A DNA stretch of 64,000 nucleotides from assembly GCF_963676735.1 (NCBI RefSeq), contig NZ_OY781464.1:4063001-4127000 (forward strand). Reading direction: 5' to 3'. The DNA comes from an uncultured Draconibacterium sp. (lineage in GTDB: Bacteria > Bacteroidota > Bacteroidia > Bacteroidales > Prolixibacteraceae). Positions 15,912-24,146 of this stretch are shown here, piece after piece; positions within the stretch are counted from its first letter, which is position 1; every line of letters begins with the position of its first letter. A model generated the notes under the pieces. That model was given only the letters and a program-made list of their open reading frames with translations. It searched no databases and was not told the DNA's origin. The translations under genes and the position numbers were made by a program.

Positions 15912-18185
15912 TTAATTATTCTTTTGAAGCGTATTGGTTATAAAATCTCGGTATGCCTTAACCAGATTTACGGTATGTAATAACAGGTATTCCATCTCCG
16001 AAATTAACTTAAAGAATAACTGCGAATTACGCGTATTAACCATCTTATTTTTAATACGTTTGATCTGGTTTTTCTCAATCCGATAAATCTGTTCCAGAAT
16101 ATCGTCGCGCCCTTCAATCAATCCCTCAAGGTTTTCAAAAGATTTCTCTTCAATAACTTTCAACACTTCGTTAAAGAATTTATCTATTCGATTTGCTACA
16201 TCTTTTAGTTCGGTATGTTGCTCAACAATAAATGGTTTGTGATTATTCTCAACATGCTTAATCATTGGCTCTAACATAAAATGTACGGCATGCGCCATTT
16301 CACGTTTATGCTCCATCATTTGCACATAAAAATGACTGGTATCCAATGTTCCTTCGGTAAATTTAGTTACTGTTGAGTAAACTTTATCGCGGTTCTGTTT
16401 TGCTTTCCTGGAGAATTTATTGCATGATTCCTGTACCTTTTTCAATCCGGCACGATCTTCTTTGAGGAAGCAATCAATACCTTTCAAAACAATCTCATCG
16501 CTTGATCTAACTGCTTTGGCCATTTGTTTCGAACTTTTTTCCAGAATTTGCTCGTGCGCATCGGCCTCTTCAATATCTTCGTCTTCTTCAGCAGTTTGTT
16601 GCTCACGTTTTTTCATCATGGTATGCGTACGAATAACCATAACAACAGCCACAACAACAAATACAAAAATCATAAACTTGCCACTAAGGGCAATCAGCAA
16701 TGCCACCAAACCTGATACTGTAAAAGCAATTAAAGCGGTTAAAAACCAACCTCCGATTACTGCAAATACACCGGAAATGCGGTAAACAGCACTCTCGCGA
16801 TCCCACGCACGATCAGATAGCGAAGTACCCATAGCTACCATAAATGTAACGTAAGTTGTGGATAGCGGAAGCTTTAAAGAGGTACCAATGGCAATTAAAA
16901 TACTGGCAACAACCAAATTAACTGATGCCCGCACCTTATCAAACGAAGGTGGGTTCTGGTCATCATCTAAAACATAGGTATGTGGCTGAAAACGCGTACT
17001 CACTCCCTCGGTAACTGCTGAGGGCAATATGCTATTTAGACGTTTGTTAAACTTTGTAGTTCCACGAACTATAACACGCGCAGCAAACGACGACCCGAAG
17101 CGTTCATCTCCTTCGTTTTGGCGCGATAAATCAAGCGATGTTGCAATTACCGATTTTGCCTTTTTCGACATAATTAGTGTTACAATCATTACTAATCCGG
17201 CAATTAACAGCATATAGGTAGGTGTGCCTACTTTGCCTGCCAGCATGGCCATTGAAAAGGTATCAGGGTTTGAAGCTCCTTCTGCTACCCATGCCTGAAA
17301 TGAGTTATAACCGGCCAGTGGAACACCAATAAAGTTTACCAGGTCGTTTCCGGCAAATGCCATAGCCAATGCAAAGGTCCCGGCCAAAACAACTACCTTC
17401 AATATCTTAATTTTAAAAATCCATCTTAACAACTGAATTAACACCACCCAAAACCCAAAGCTGTACAAAAGCATTAATCCGGTGTGATGTTTCACCCAAT
17501 CCTGAACAGTTTCGCCACTTGCCAACTCGATGCTGGCAAAGGTCGATCCTTTCATTCCTTTAATAACAATAAAATAGGTGATAGCAGTAATGGCCAGTCC
17601 TCCAAACACAGAACCAAAGTATCTCATCGGGCCGCGATACTTAAAGGTAAAAATTAGTCGGGTTAAGTATTGGACTATTGCCCCAACCGTAAAAGCAATA
17701 AAAACCGAGAGCAATATACCGGTAATAATAGCCAGCGCCTTACTCGAATTGATGTATTGCGACAGCTCCATTACAACCGACCCTCCGGCGGTTTTAATTT
17801 TTACAATCGATACCGCCACGGCAGCGCCAAGCAATTCAAAAACTATGGAAACCGTTGTTGAAGTTGGCATCCCAAAGGTGTTAAACATATCAAGCAGAAT
17901 AACATCGGTAATCATTACTGCCAAAAAAATGATCATGATTTCGGAAAAGACAAACATATCGGGGTGAAAAATTCCTTTTCGCGCTACTTCCATCATTCCA
18001 CTCGAAAAAGTAGCTCCGATAAGCACCCCTAAACTTGCCATTAAAAAAATTACCCACTTGGGAGCTGCTTTTGAACCAACAGCTGAATTCAAAAAGTTAA
18101 CTGCATCATTGCTTACTCCTACAATTAGGTCTGATATTGCTAAAGCAAAGAGCACAATAACAAGAATCAAATAAAAATTTTCCAT
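15912..18185 (-). CDS. PiT-family inorganic phosphate transporter with PhoU-like C-terminal domain (copy 2)
   Basis: This 757-residue protein is collinear with its downstream neighbour over the whole length and identical in many membrane segments (MENFYL start, VGVSNDAVNFLNSAVGSK, AFAGNDLVNFIGVPLAG, LKLPLSTTYVTFMVAMG). The differences concentrate in loops and in the PhoU-like C-terminal third (about 535-757, HEQILEKSSKQMAKAVRSSD onward). The two genes look like a tandem duplication that has since diverged. Each copy has its own terminator and upstream phased repeats, so they could be expressed separately. The divergently oriented sensor kinase gene begins 196 bp away. Confidence 0.88.
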   Translation of the reverse strand: MENFYLILVIVLFALAISDLIVGVSNDAVNFLNSAVGSKAAPKWVIFLMASLGVLIGATFSSGMMEVARKGIFHPDMFVFSEIMIIFLAVMITDVILLDMFNTFGMPTSTTVSIVFELLGAAVAVSIVKIKTAGGSVVMELSQYINSSKALAIITGILLSVFIAFTVGAIVQYLTRLIFTFKYRGPMRYFGSVFGGLAITAITYFIVIKGMKGSTFASIELASGETVQDWVKHHTGLMLLYSFGFWVVLIQLLRWIFKIKILKVVVLAGTFALAMAFAGNDLVNFIGVPLAGYNSFQAWVAEGASNPDTFSMAMLAGKVGTPTYMLLIAGLVMIVTLIMSKKAKSVIATSLDLSRQNEGDERFGSSFAARVIVRGTTKFNKRLNSILPSAVTEGVSTRFQPHTYVLDDDQNPPSFDKVRASVNLVVASILIAIGTSLKLPLSTTYVTFMVAMGTSLSDRAWDRESAVYRISGVFAVIGGWFLTALIAFTVSGLVALLIALSGKFMIFVFVVVAVVMVIRTHTMMKKREQQTAEEDEDIEEADAHEQILEKSSKQMAKAVRSSDEIVLKGIDCFLKEDRAGLKKVQESCNKFSRKAKQNRDKVYSTVTKFTEGTLDTSHFYVQMMEHKREMAHAVHFMLEPMIKHVENNHKPFIVEQHTELKDVANRIDKFFNEVLKVIEEKSFENLEGLIEGRDDILEQIYRIEKNQIKRIKNKMVNTRNSQLFFKLISEMEYLLLHTVNLVKAYRDFITNTLQKNN

Positions 18186-18246
18186 TTAAATTTAGTTTAT
18201 TAAAGGTCGGCAAATATAAAGTATGTAAAAAGTTTAATCGTTTTGT

Positions 18247-18290
18247 AATATTAATAAAATATTAACTAACCATGAAATTACCATTAACCA
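18247..18290. promoter_or_regulatory. Phased 11-bp repeats between the PiT gene and the sensor kinase gene
   Basis: Four consecutive 11-mers read AATATTAATAA, AATATTAACTA, ACCATGAAATT and ACCATTAACCA, with the core ATTAA (once ATGAA) at 18250, 18261, 18272 and 18283. A further ATTAATAACCA follows. The spacing matches the two sites upstream of the other phosphate genes, but the core is less like TGTAAT, so this is the weakest of the three. It lies in a divergent promoter region and could serve both genes. Confidence 0.35.
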
Positions 18291-18381
18291 ATTAATAACC
18301 ACTTTTTTATACCGCATTTGAAAACTTAATTTGCAGCGTTAGATTTATCAACAACGCTTATATCTTAATAAAATATACTTA

Positions 18382-19419
18382 ATGAGAACATATTCTTCGA
18401 AATTCCTCGCCATCCTGGTTGCTGCAATTTTAACCCTCTTCGCATTTGGGATAACCCTACTTGCACATTTCTTTGGCGAGAACATTCTGGTTATCATTGT
18501 TTCAATTTTATTCTTCTTTGTGGCTGCCTACTTTTCCATTTTGTATATCATAAAAAAATACATCATCGACCGAATAAAGCCACTTTACAACACCATTCGC
18601 GATTTGCCGTTAAGTGGCAAAAAGATGGAAGAAAAAATCGATTCGAACAGTTTGCTGTTAAACGTAAAATACGAAGTTGAAGAATGGGCAAAAACACAGT
18701 TGAAAGAGATAGAACGATTGAAGGAACTGGAAAAGTACCGAAAGGATTTTGTAGGCAATGTTTCGCACGAATTAAAAACACCAATTTTTAACATTCAGGG
18801 TTATGTATTAACACTGTTGGAAGGAGGCCTGGAAGATCCAAAAATAAATAAACTCTACCTGAAACGTACCGAAAAGAGCATCGACCGCATGGTTTCAATT
18901 GTTGAAGACCTGGAGTCGATTACCAAACTGGAATCGGGCGAGCTGAAACTTAATATGACCCGTTTTGACATTGTTAAAACAGTTGAAGAGGTTATTGAAA
19001 TGGAACACTGGCAAGCTATGGAGAACAAAATATCGGTGAATATATTGAACAGACCCGATAAACCGATTTTTGTCAGGGCCGATAAAAAACGCATTCTGGA
19101 GGTTATTACCAACCTGATTGTAAATGCGATAAAATACGGTAAGCCCGAAGGCTATGTCAACATCTCTTTTCATGATTTGGAAGACAATATAATTGTTGAG
19201 GTTGCCGATAATGGAATTGGAATTGAGAAGAAAGACCTTAGACGAATATTTGAACGTTTTTTCAGGGTCGACAAATCACGATCGCGTGAGCAGGGAGGAA
19301 CCGGACTTGGCCTCTCGATTGTAAAACACATTATTGAAGCCCACAATCAATCGATAAATGTTAGAAGTGTACCCGAGCAGGGAACCACTTTTAACTTTAC
19401 ACTTGAAAAGCAGAAATAA
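18382..19419 (+). CDS. PhoR-like sensor histidine kinase
   Basis: The protein has 345 residues. Two adjacent membrane helices (about 8-30 and 34-56) have almost no periplasmic loop between them, so the sensing mode is probably intramembrane or through a partner. The DHp domain carries FVGNVSHELKTPI with the phospho-acceptor His129. The ATPase domain shows the N box NLIVNAIKYG, G1 ADNGIGIEKKD, the F box RIFERFFRVDKSRS and G2 GGTGLGLSIVKHI. This is the domain layout of PhoR-type kinases without PAS or HAMP domains. Its response regulator follows after 161 bp, and phosphate transporters lie divergently upstream, so phosphate sensing is the best inference. An obvious stress-related role cannot be excluded. 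Confidence 0.85.
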   Translation: MRTYSSKFLAILVAAILTLFAFGITLLAHFFGENILVIIVSILFFFVAAYFSILYIIKKYIIDRIKPLYNTIRDLPLSGKKMEEKIDSNSLLLNVKYEVEEWAKTQLKEIERLKELEKYRKDFVGNVSHELKTPIFNIQGYVLTLLEGGLEDPKINKLYLKRTEKSIDRMVSIVEDLESITKLESGELKLNMTRFDIVKTVEEVIEMEHWQAMENKISVNILNRPDKPIFVRADKKRILEVITNLIVNAIKYGKPEGYVNISFHDLEDNIIVEVADNGIGIEKKDLRRIFERFFRVDKSRSREQGGTGLGLSIVKHIIEAHNQSINVRSVPEQGTTFNFTLEKQK

Positions 19420-19533
19420 AAGAAAGAAAAAGTTTCGCGTAAATAACACGCTGTTGTGGCTTTTAATTTGTATTTTGCCTTGATTATTCGAAGTGTTACT
19501 TTCGTGATTATTTTTTGTTTAAAGAAAAGTTAA

Positions 19534-19563
19534 TTGTTCTTTAATAAGTAGCACGTACTTTTG
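19534..19563 (+). promoter_or_regulatory. Promoter of the response regulator gene
   Basis: TACTTTTG at 19556-19563 matches the Bacteroidota -7 consensus TAnnTTTG, with TTG at 19534-19536 as a -33 element 19 bp upstream. It lies 17 bp before the ATG at 19581, so the regulator can be transcribed independently of the kinase. Confidence 0.6.
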
Positions 19564-19580
19564 TTCAAGAATTTTATGTT

Positions 19581-20279
19581 ATGAGTGAAAACGAATTTAA
19601 AGTTTTATTGGTTGACGACGAATTGGATATCCTTGAATTCCTAAGTTACAACCTTGAAAAAGAAGGATATAAGGTTTACACCGCAAAAAATGGGGTGGAA
19701 GCTATAAAGGTGGCTGAAAAACACGTTCCGCACCTAATTATACTCGACGTTATGATGCCTGAAATGGATGGTATTGCTGCTTGCGAAGAACTTCGGAAAA
19801 TACCCTCGCTGAGCAGTACAGTTATTGCATTTTTAACAGCCCGTGGAGAAGATTACTCACAAATTGCGGGATTTGAAGCCGGTGCTGATGACTATATAAC
19901 CAAACCGGTTCGTCCAAAAGTATTGGTAAGCCGGGTAAAAGCATTGTTAAAACGTACAGGCGAAGCAGCCCAACCCGTTGAGGTAGTTGACACCAATACC
20001 GTTACCATTGGCAACCTGCTAATCGACAAAGAGCGTTACCTGATACGGATTGGCGATAACGAAATGATATTACCACGTAAGGAATTCGAATTGCTTTCCT
20101 TACTCGTTTCAAAACCGGGAAAAGTATTTACTCGCGAAGAGATTTATTACTCGGTGTGGGGCGAAAACGTTGTGGTTGGCGATCGTACCATCGATGTTCA
20201 CATCCGAAAATTGCGCGAAAAAATTGGTAACGAGCACATTAAAACCTTAAAAGGTATTGGTTATAAGTTTGTTGAATAA
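19581..20279 (+). CDS. PhoB/OmpR-family response regulator
   Basis: The protein has 232 residues. The receiver domain (about 5-120) has acidic pocket residues D12, D13, phospho-acceptor D56 in LIILDVMMPEMDG, Thr in FLTARGED and Lys in DYITKPVRP. The winged-helix Trans_reg_C domain (about 138-230) includes LPRKEFELLSLLVSKPGKVF and VVVGDRTIDVHIRKLREKIG with the recognition helix. Proteins of this class bind tandem direct repeats of 10-11 bp, which is the spacing seen upstream of the transporters and the receptor/phytase operon. It pairs with the kinase immediately upstream. Confidence 0.9.
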   Translation: MSENEFKVLLVDDELDILEFLSYNLEKEGYKVYTAKNGVEAIKVAEKHVPHLIILDVMMPEMDGIAACEELRKIPSLSSTVIAFLTARGEDYSQIAGFEAGADDYITKPVRPKVLVSRVKALLKRTGEAAQPVEVVDTNTVTIGNLLIDKERYLIRIGDNEMILPRKEFELLSLLVSKPGKVFTREEIYYSVWGENVVVGDRTIDVHIRKLREKIGNEHIKTLKGIGYKFVE

Positions 20280-20300
20280 CAGCAATACAAAGGATAAAAC

Positions 20301-20330
20301 AAAAGGGGCTTTTTTAGGTCCCTTTTTTTA
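20301..20330 (+). terminator. Intrinsic terminator after the response regulator
   Basis: AAAAGGG (20301-20307) pairs with CCCTTTT (20320-20326), followed by a T run. It lies 22 bp past the regulator stop codon and overlaps the end of the convergent membrane protein gene, so it may serve both strands. Confidence 0.7.
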
Positions 20331-20933
20331 TACAAAATAAATAACAAGGTATAGCATAATAAAGCCAAGCCCATAGCCGGCAGCCAATTGTTCAACACTG
20401 TGCTTTTGTAAACTCAGCCTTGCACTACCAATTAGTCCCGAAAGCAATACAACGATTAAGACCGAATAAACCGGGTTTATGCCATTGCGGAACGCCAGGG
20501 CAAATAAAGCACCCGAAAGGCCACCAATGGTAGCCATGTGGTTACTAATGTTCCATTTTAGCGAAATAACAAGCAAAGCAACAATTAGTAATACCGAAGC
20601 CAGCATAAACAATTTAAATTCGGGAACTGCCTGTACTTTTCGTAAGAGAAAAAATCCCAGGTAATAAAACAAGGCAGAACTCAGTAGCGGAATTAACCGG
20701 TCGCGACTATCGGGCATGTTCACATCAAATTTCGGATTTAATGACAACACGGCTACCGAAAGCATTGGCAATATGCAAGTGGTAAAAAATACTACCAACA
20801 ATACAAACCGTTTGGCTTCCCAAAGCAGTAATTCAAAATAAAAACCCGAGTTGAATAACAAAACCATACCAAGTGTAGGCACGATTACAGGATGAAAAAC
20901 AATGGATATGACTTTAGCCAGTTTTCTATCCAT
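20328..20933 (-). CDS. Polytopic membrane protein, PAP2-like
   Basis: About 201 residues from the ATG at 20933, which I chose because it follows the rpoN stop codon by 1 nt. Six hydrophobic helices fill most of the length. Two elements recall the type 2 phosphatidic acid phosphatase superfamily: WNISNHMATIGGLSGALFA in the place of the second active-site motif, and SARLSLQKHSVEQLAAGYGL, an S-R-xxxxx-H-xxx-E/D pattern, near the C-terminus. The classical PSGH is not preserved, so catalytic activity is uncertain. Family knowledge would suggest hydrolysis of lipid phosphates or undecaprenyl diphosphate at the membrane. Confidence 0.65.
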   Translation of the reverse strand: MDRKLAKVISIVFHPVIVPTLGMVLLFNSGFYFELLLWEAKRFVLLVVFFTTCILPMLSVAVLSLNPKFDVNMPDSRDRLIPLLSSALFYYLGFFLLRKVQAVPEFKLFMLASVLLIVALLVISLKWNISNHMATIGGLSGALFALAFRNGINPVYSVLIVVLLSGLIGSARLSLQKHSVEQLAAGYGLGFIMLYLVIYFV

Positions 20934-20934
20934 T

Positions 20935-22386
20935 TTATAACTCTTTGCGTAGGCGAGCAACCGGTATTCCCATTTGCTCTCTGTATTTTGCCACCGTACG
21001 GCGGGCAATATTGTATGATTTTTCTTTCAGAATCTGGGCCAGTTTTTCGTCGGTTAATGGCCGGCGTTTATTTTCGCCCTCAATACATTCCTGAAGGATT
21101 TTTTTAATCTCGCGGGTCGATACTTCTTCGCCATCATCCTTTTGCAAACCTTCGGAGAAAAAGTATTTCAACGGGTAAATTCCAAAGTGCGTTTGAATAT
21201 ATTTACTGTTTGAAACCCTTGAAATAGTTGAGATATCGAGGTCCGTTCTTTCGGCAATATCCTTTAATATCATCGGGCGCAATTTGGTTTCATCGCCTTC
21301 CTGAAAATATTCTTTCTGAAAACTAATTATTTCAGACATGGTAAGCAGCAATGTGGTTTGACGCTGGTGAATAGCATCGATAAACCATTTTGCAGAATCC
21401 ATTTTTTGTTTCACAAAACTAAGTGCCTCTTTATCGTTTTTCTGCGACTTCTGGTTTTGGCTCATTGTTTTTAGCATATCCGAGTAGGTTTCGTTAATCT
21501 TTAACTCGGGCACATTTCGCTGATTAAGCGATAAGCTCAATTCTCCATCAACCAGTTCCAGAATAAAGTCGGGAACAATGTGCTGATTCGATTTATTTAA
21601 AGGATTACTGTAGGAACTACCGGGTTTTGGATTCAGTTTCAGCACTTCATCTATTCCCTTTTTTAGCTCCTCTTCCGACAGTTCAAGCTTCGACCTGATT
21701 TTATCGTAATGTTTCTTGGTAAATTCCGCAAAGTAATCTTTTACAATGGTTTTCGCCAACTTATATGTTGCTTCTTCTTTACGGTCTAATTGCAGCAACA
21801 AGCATTCGCGCAAATCGCGGGCAGCAATTCCCGGTGGGTCAAATTCCTGAATAACCCGAAGTATTTTTTCCAGTTTCTCTTCTGGCACATCCAGGTTCAT
21901 ATTAAACGCAAGATCGTCGCTAATGGCCATCAAATCACGGCGCAGGTAACCATCGTCATCAATATTGCCGATAATATATTCGGCAAGTTGCTGCTCCTCC
22001 TCATTCAGGTCGGTCAGCCCCAGTTGTTCGTTTAAAAACTCGTGAAAACTAATGCCAACCGAAAACGGAACATCGATGTATTTATCGTCTTTTGAGTAAT
22101 TATTTACATTGAGTTTATAAGTAGGAATTTCATCGTCTTCGTAATAATCGTCCATCGAAAATTCTTCATTATCGATGTCGGTATTATTATCCGAATCGTC
22201 GCTTCCCTGCTCATCGGCTACTCCCGGATTATCAGACTCGAGCTCTAACACCGGATTTTCTTCCAGTTCCTTTTTTATCCGTTGCTCGAGTTGCATAGTT
22301 GGGATTTCCAAAAGCTTTATCACCTGTATTTGTTGAGGCGACAGCTTTTGGAGCAGCTTCTGTTGTAATGATAATTTTTGCTCCAT
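20935..22386 (-). CDS. rpoN: RNA polymerase sigma-54 factor
   Basis: The 483-residue protein has all three sigma-54 regions: an N-terminal Gln/Leu-rich activator-interaction region (LSLQQKLLQKLSPQQIQVIK), an acidic linker (about 50-90, DDSDNNTDIDNEEFSMDDYY), the core-binding domain, and the DNA-binding domain with DLDISTISRVSNSKYIQ and the C-terminal RpoN box ARRTVAKYREQMGIP. It directs enhancer-dependent transcription from -24/-12 promoters. It lies 64 bp downstream of asnS on the same strand, and a membrane protein gene follows after 1 nt, so the three may form one transcript. Confidence 0.97.
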   Translation of the reverse strand: MEQKLSLQQKLLQKLSPQQIQVIKLLEIPTMQLEQRIKKELEENPVLELESDNPGVADEQGSDDSDNNTDIDNEEFSMDDYYEDDEIPTYKLNVNNYSKDDKYIDVPFSVGISFHEFLNEQLGLTDLNEEEQQLAEYIIGNIDDDGYLRRDLMAISDDLAFNMNLDVPEEKLEKILRVIQEFDPPGIAARDLRECLLLQLDRKEEATYKLAKTIVKDYFAEFTKKHYDKIRSKLELSEEELKKGIDEVLKLNPKPGSSYSNPLNKSNQHIVPDFILELVDGELSLSLNQRNVPELKINETYSDMLKTMSQNQKSQKNDKEALSFVKQKMDSAKWFIDAIHQRQTTLLLTMSEIISFQKEYFQEGDETKLRPMILKDIAERTDLDISTISRVSNSKYIQTHFGIYPLKYFFSEGLQKDDGEEVSTREIKKILQECIEGENKRRPLTDEKLAQILKEKSYNIARRTVAKYREQMGIPVARLRKEL

Positions 22387-22450
22387 AATCCCAATTGATA
22401 ACCCCGTAAAAATAACATTTTTTTCGGAGTAAGTTTTCTAAATTACACCA

Positions 22451-23887
22451 TCAAAATTCAGCATTTTTTGGTGTACGTGGAAAAGCAATTACATCTCTGA
22501 TGTTACCCATTCCGGTTACAAAAAGGATAAAACGTTCGAAACCAAGACCAAATCCACTATGCTCTACCGATCCGTAGCGGCGTGTATCAAGGTACCACCA
22601 CATTTCTTCTGCCGGAATATCCATTTCCTGCATGCGGGTTGTCAGTTTTTCCAGGTCTTCCTCGCGTTGCGATCCGCCAATAATCTCGCCTATTCCGGGA
22701 AACAAAACATCCATGGCACCTACGGTTTTCCCGTCAGGGTTTTGTTTCATGTAAAATGCTTTAATGTCTTTTGGGTAATCGGTTAGAATTACCGGACACT
22801 TAAAATGCTTTTCAACCAGGAAGCGCTCGTGTTCGCTTTGTAAATCAACACCCCAATCAACCGGGAACTGGAATTTTTTCTTTTTATATGGTTTTGAGTT
22901 CTTCAGAATATCAATCGCCTCGGTGTAGGTTATACGTACAAAGTCGTTATTCAAAACAAATTCCAGCTTCTCAATTAAATCCATTGAGCGCTGATCCTGC
23001 GGTTTATTTTTTTCTTCCTGTTGAAGTCGTTGTGCCAGAAACTGCAGGTCGTCCATGCAATTTTCAAGCGCATATTTTATACAATATTTCAGGAATTCCT
23101 CGGCCAAATCCATATTGTCTTTCAAATCGTAGAAAGCCATTTCCGGTTCAATCATCCAAAACTCTGCAAGGTGCCGTGTGGTGTTTGAATTTTCAGCCCG
23201 AAACGTAGGCCCAAAGGTGTAAATCTCTCCCAATGCCAGTGCTCCCAGCTCACCCTCAAGCTGTCCCGACACGGTAAGGTTGGTTGCCCTTCCAAAAAAG
23301 TCTTCGGCGTAATTAATCTCGCCCTCATCAGTTAGCGGCGGATTTTTAGGATCGAGGGTTGACACACGAAACATTTGTCCGGCCCCTTCAGCATCGCTGG
23401 CAGTTACAATTGGTGTGTGCAGGTAGTTAAATCCTTTTTCGTTAAAGTATTTATGAATGGCAAAAGCCATGGCATGCCTGATGCGGAAAACTGCACTAAA
23501 AGTGTTGGTACGGAAGCGCAGGTGTGCGTTTTCGCGCAAAAACTCAAGCGAATGTTTTTTGGGCTGAATCGGATATTTTTCCGGGTCGGCTTTACCCAGC
23601 AAATCAATTGATTTGGCATTTAGCTCTACGTTTTGTCCACTACCGGCCGATTCTACCAGTTCACCCGTAACAGCAATGGCTGCTCCGGTTGTAATATCGC
23701 GTAACAATGCTTCTTCAAAACTTTCCACATCAACAACCACCTGAAGATTATGAATGGTTGACCCGTCGTTAAGGGCAATAAAGTTTACATTTTTGCTTCC
23801 TCGTTTTGTACGTACCCAACCCTTGGCAACCACTTCGCTGCCTGTTTCTCCATGCTTCAGTATGTCTTTAATTTTCAAACGTGCCAT
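22451..23887 (-). CDS. asnS: Asparagine--tRNA ligase
   Basis: At 478 residues it has the family's normal length. The OB-fold anticodon-binding domain (about 16-100, GWVRTKRGSKNVNFIALNDG) is followed by the class II catalytic core: TPIVTASDAEGAGQMF, motif 2 in TFRAENSNTTRHLAEFWMIE, and motif 3 in GFGLGFERFILFVTGMGNIR, ending DVIAFPRTPKNAEF. It charges tRNA-Asn in the cytoplasm. The Asn-type motif 2 region and the absence of an AspRS GAD insertion separate it from AspRS. It lies upstream of rpoN on the same strand. Confidence 0.97.
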   Translation of the reverse strand: MARLKIKDILKHGETGSEVVAKGWVRTKRGSKNVNFIALNDGSTIHNLQVVVDVESFEEALLRDITTGAAIAVTGELVESAGSGQNVELNAKSIDLLGKADPEKYPIQPKKHSLEFLRENAHLRFRTNTFSAVFRIRHAMAFAIHKYFNEKGFNYLHTPIVTASDAEGAGQMFRVSTLDPKNPPLTDEGEINYAEDFFGRATNLTVSGQLEGELGALALGEIYTFGPTFRAENSNTTRHLAEFWMIEPEMAFYDLKDNMDLAEEFLKYCIKYALENCMDDLQFLAQRLQQEEKNKPQDQRSMDLIEKLEFVLNNDFVRITYTEAIDILKNSKPYKKKKFQFPVDWGVDLQSEHERFLVEKHFKCPVILTDYPKDIKAFYMKQNPDGKTVGAMDVLFPGIGEIIGGSQREEDLEKLTTRMQEMDIPAEEMWWYLDTRRYGSVEHSGFGLGFERFILFVTGMGNIRDVIAFPRTPKNAEF

Positions 23888-24090
23888 GATATTTCTTTTT
23901 TATCTGCCTTTTAATGTCTGATTCTGACCTGTCTGCGGTCATTTTATACTTCTCGATTTTTCGAGCTTACAAATTTATATTTTCTTGGGAATAATAGGAC
24001 GAGAAGAAACATTTTCATTAGTTTTTTAATACTTACATGAAAAACACCCCCTTTTGTCGCGGGCACTTTTAACAAAAAGCTTATAAAAAC

Positions 24091-24120
24091 TTAAAGGCTG
24101 TCGGTACCGACAGCCTTTAA
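24091..24120 (-). terminator. Palindromic terminator after the DUF2202 gene
   Basis: TTAAAGGCTGTCGG and its exact complement form a perfect 30-bp palindrome (AGGCTGTCGG, TACC centre, GACAGCCT), followed on the minus strand by GTTTTTATAA. It lies 27 bp beyond the stop codon at 24147. Being a perfect palindrome it can also act on the opposite strand. Confidence 0.75.
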
Positions 24121-24146
24121 GTGCTAAAAAATATATTTTGCAATAA

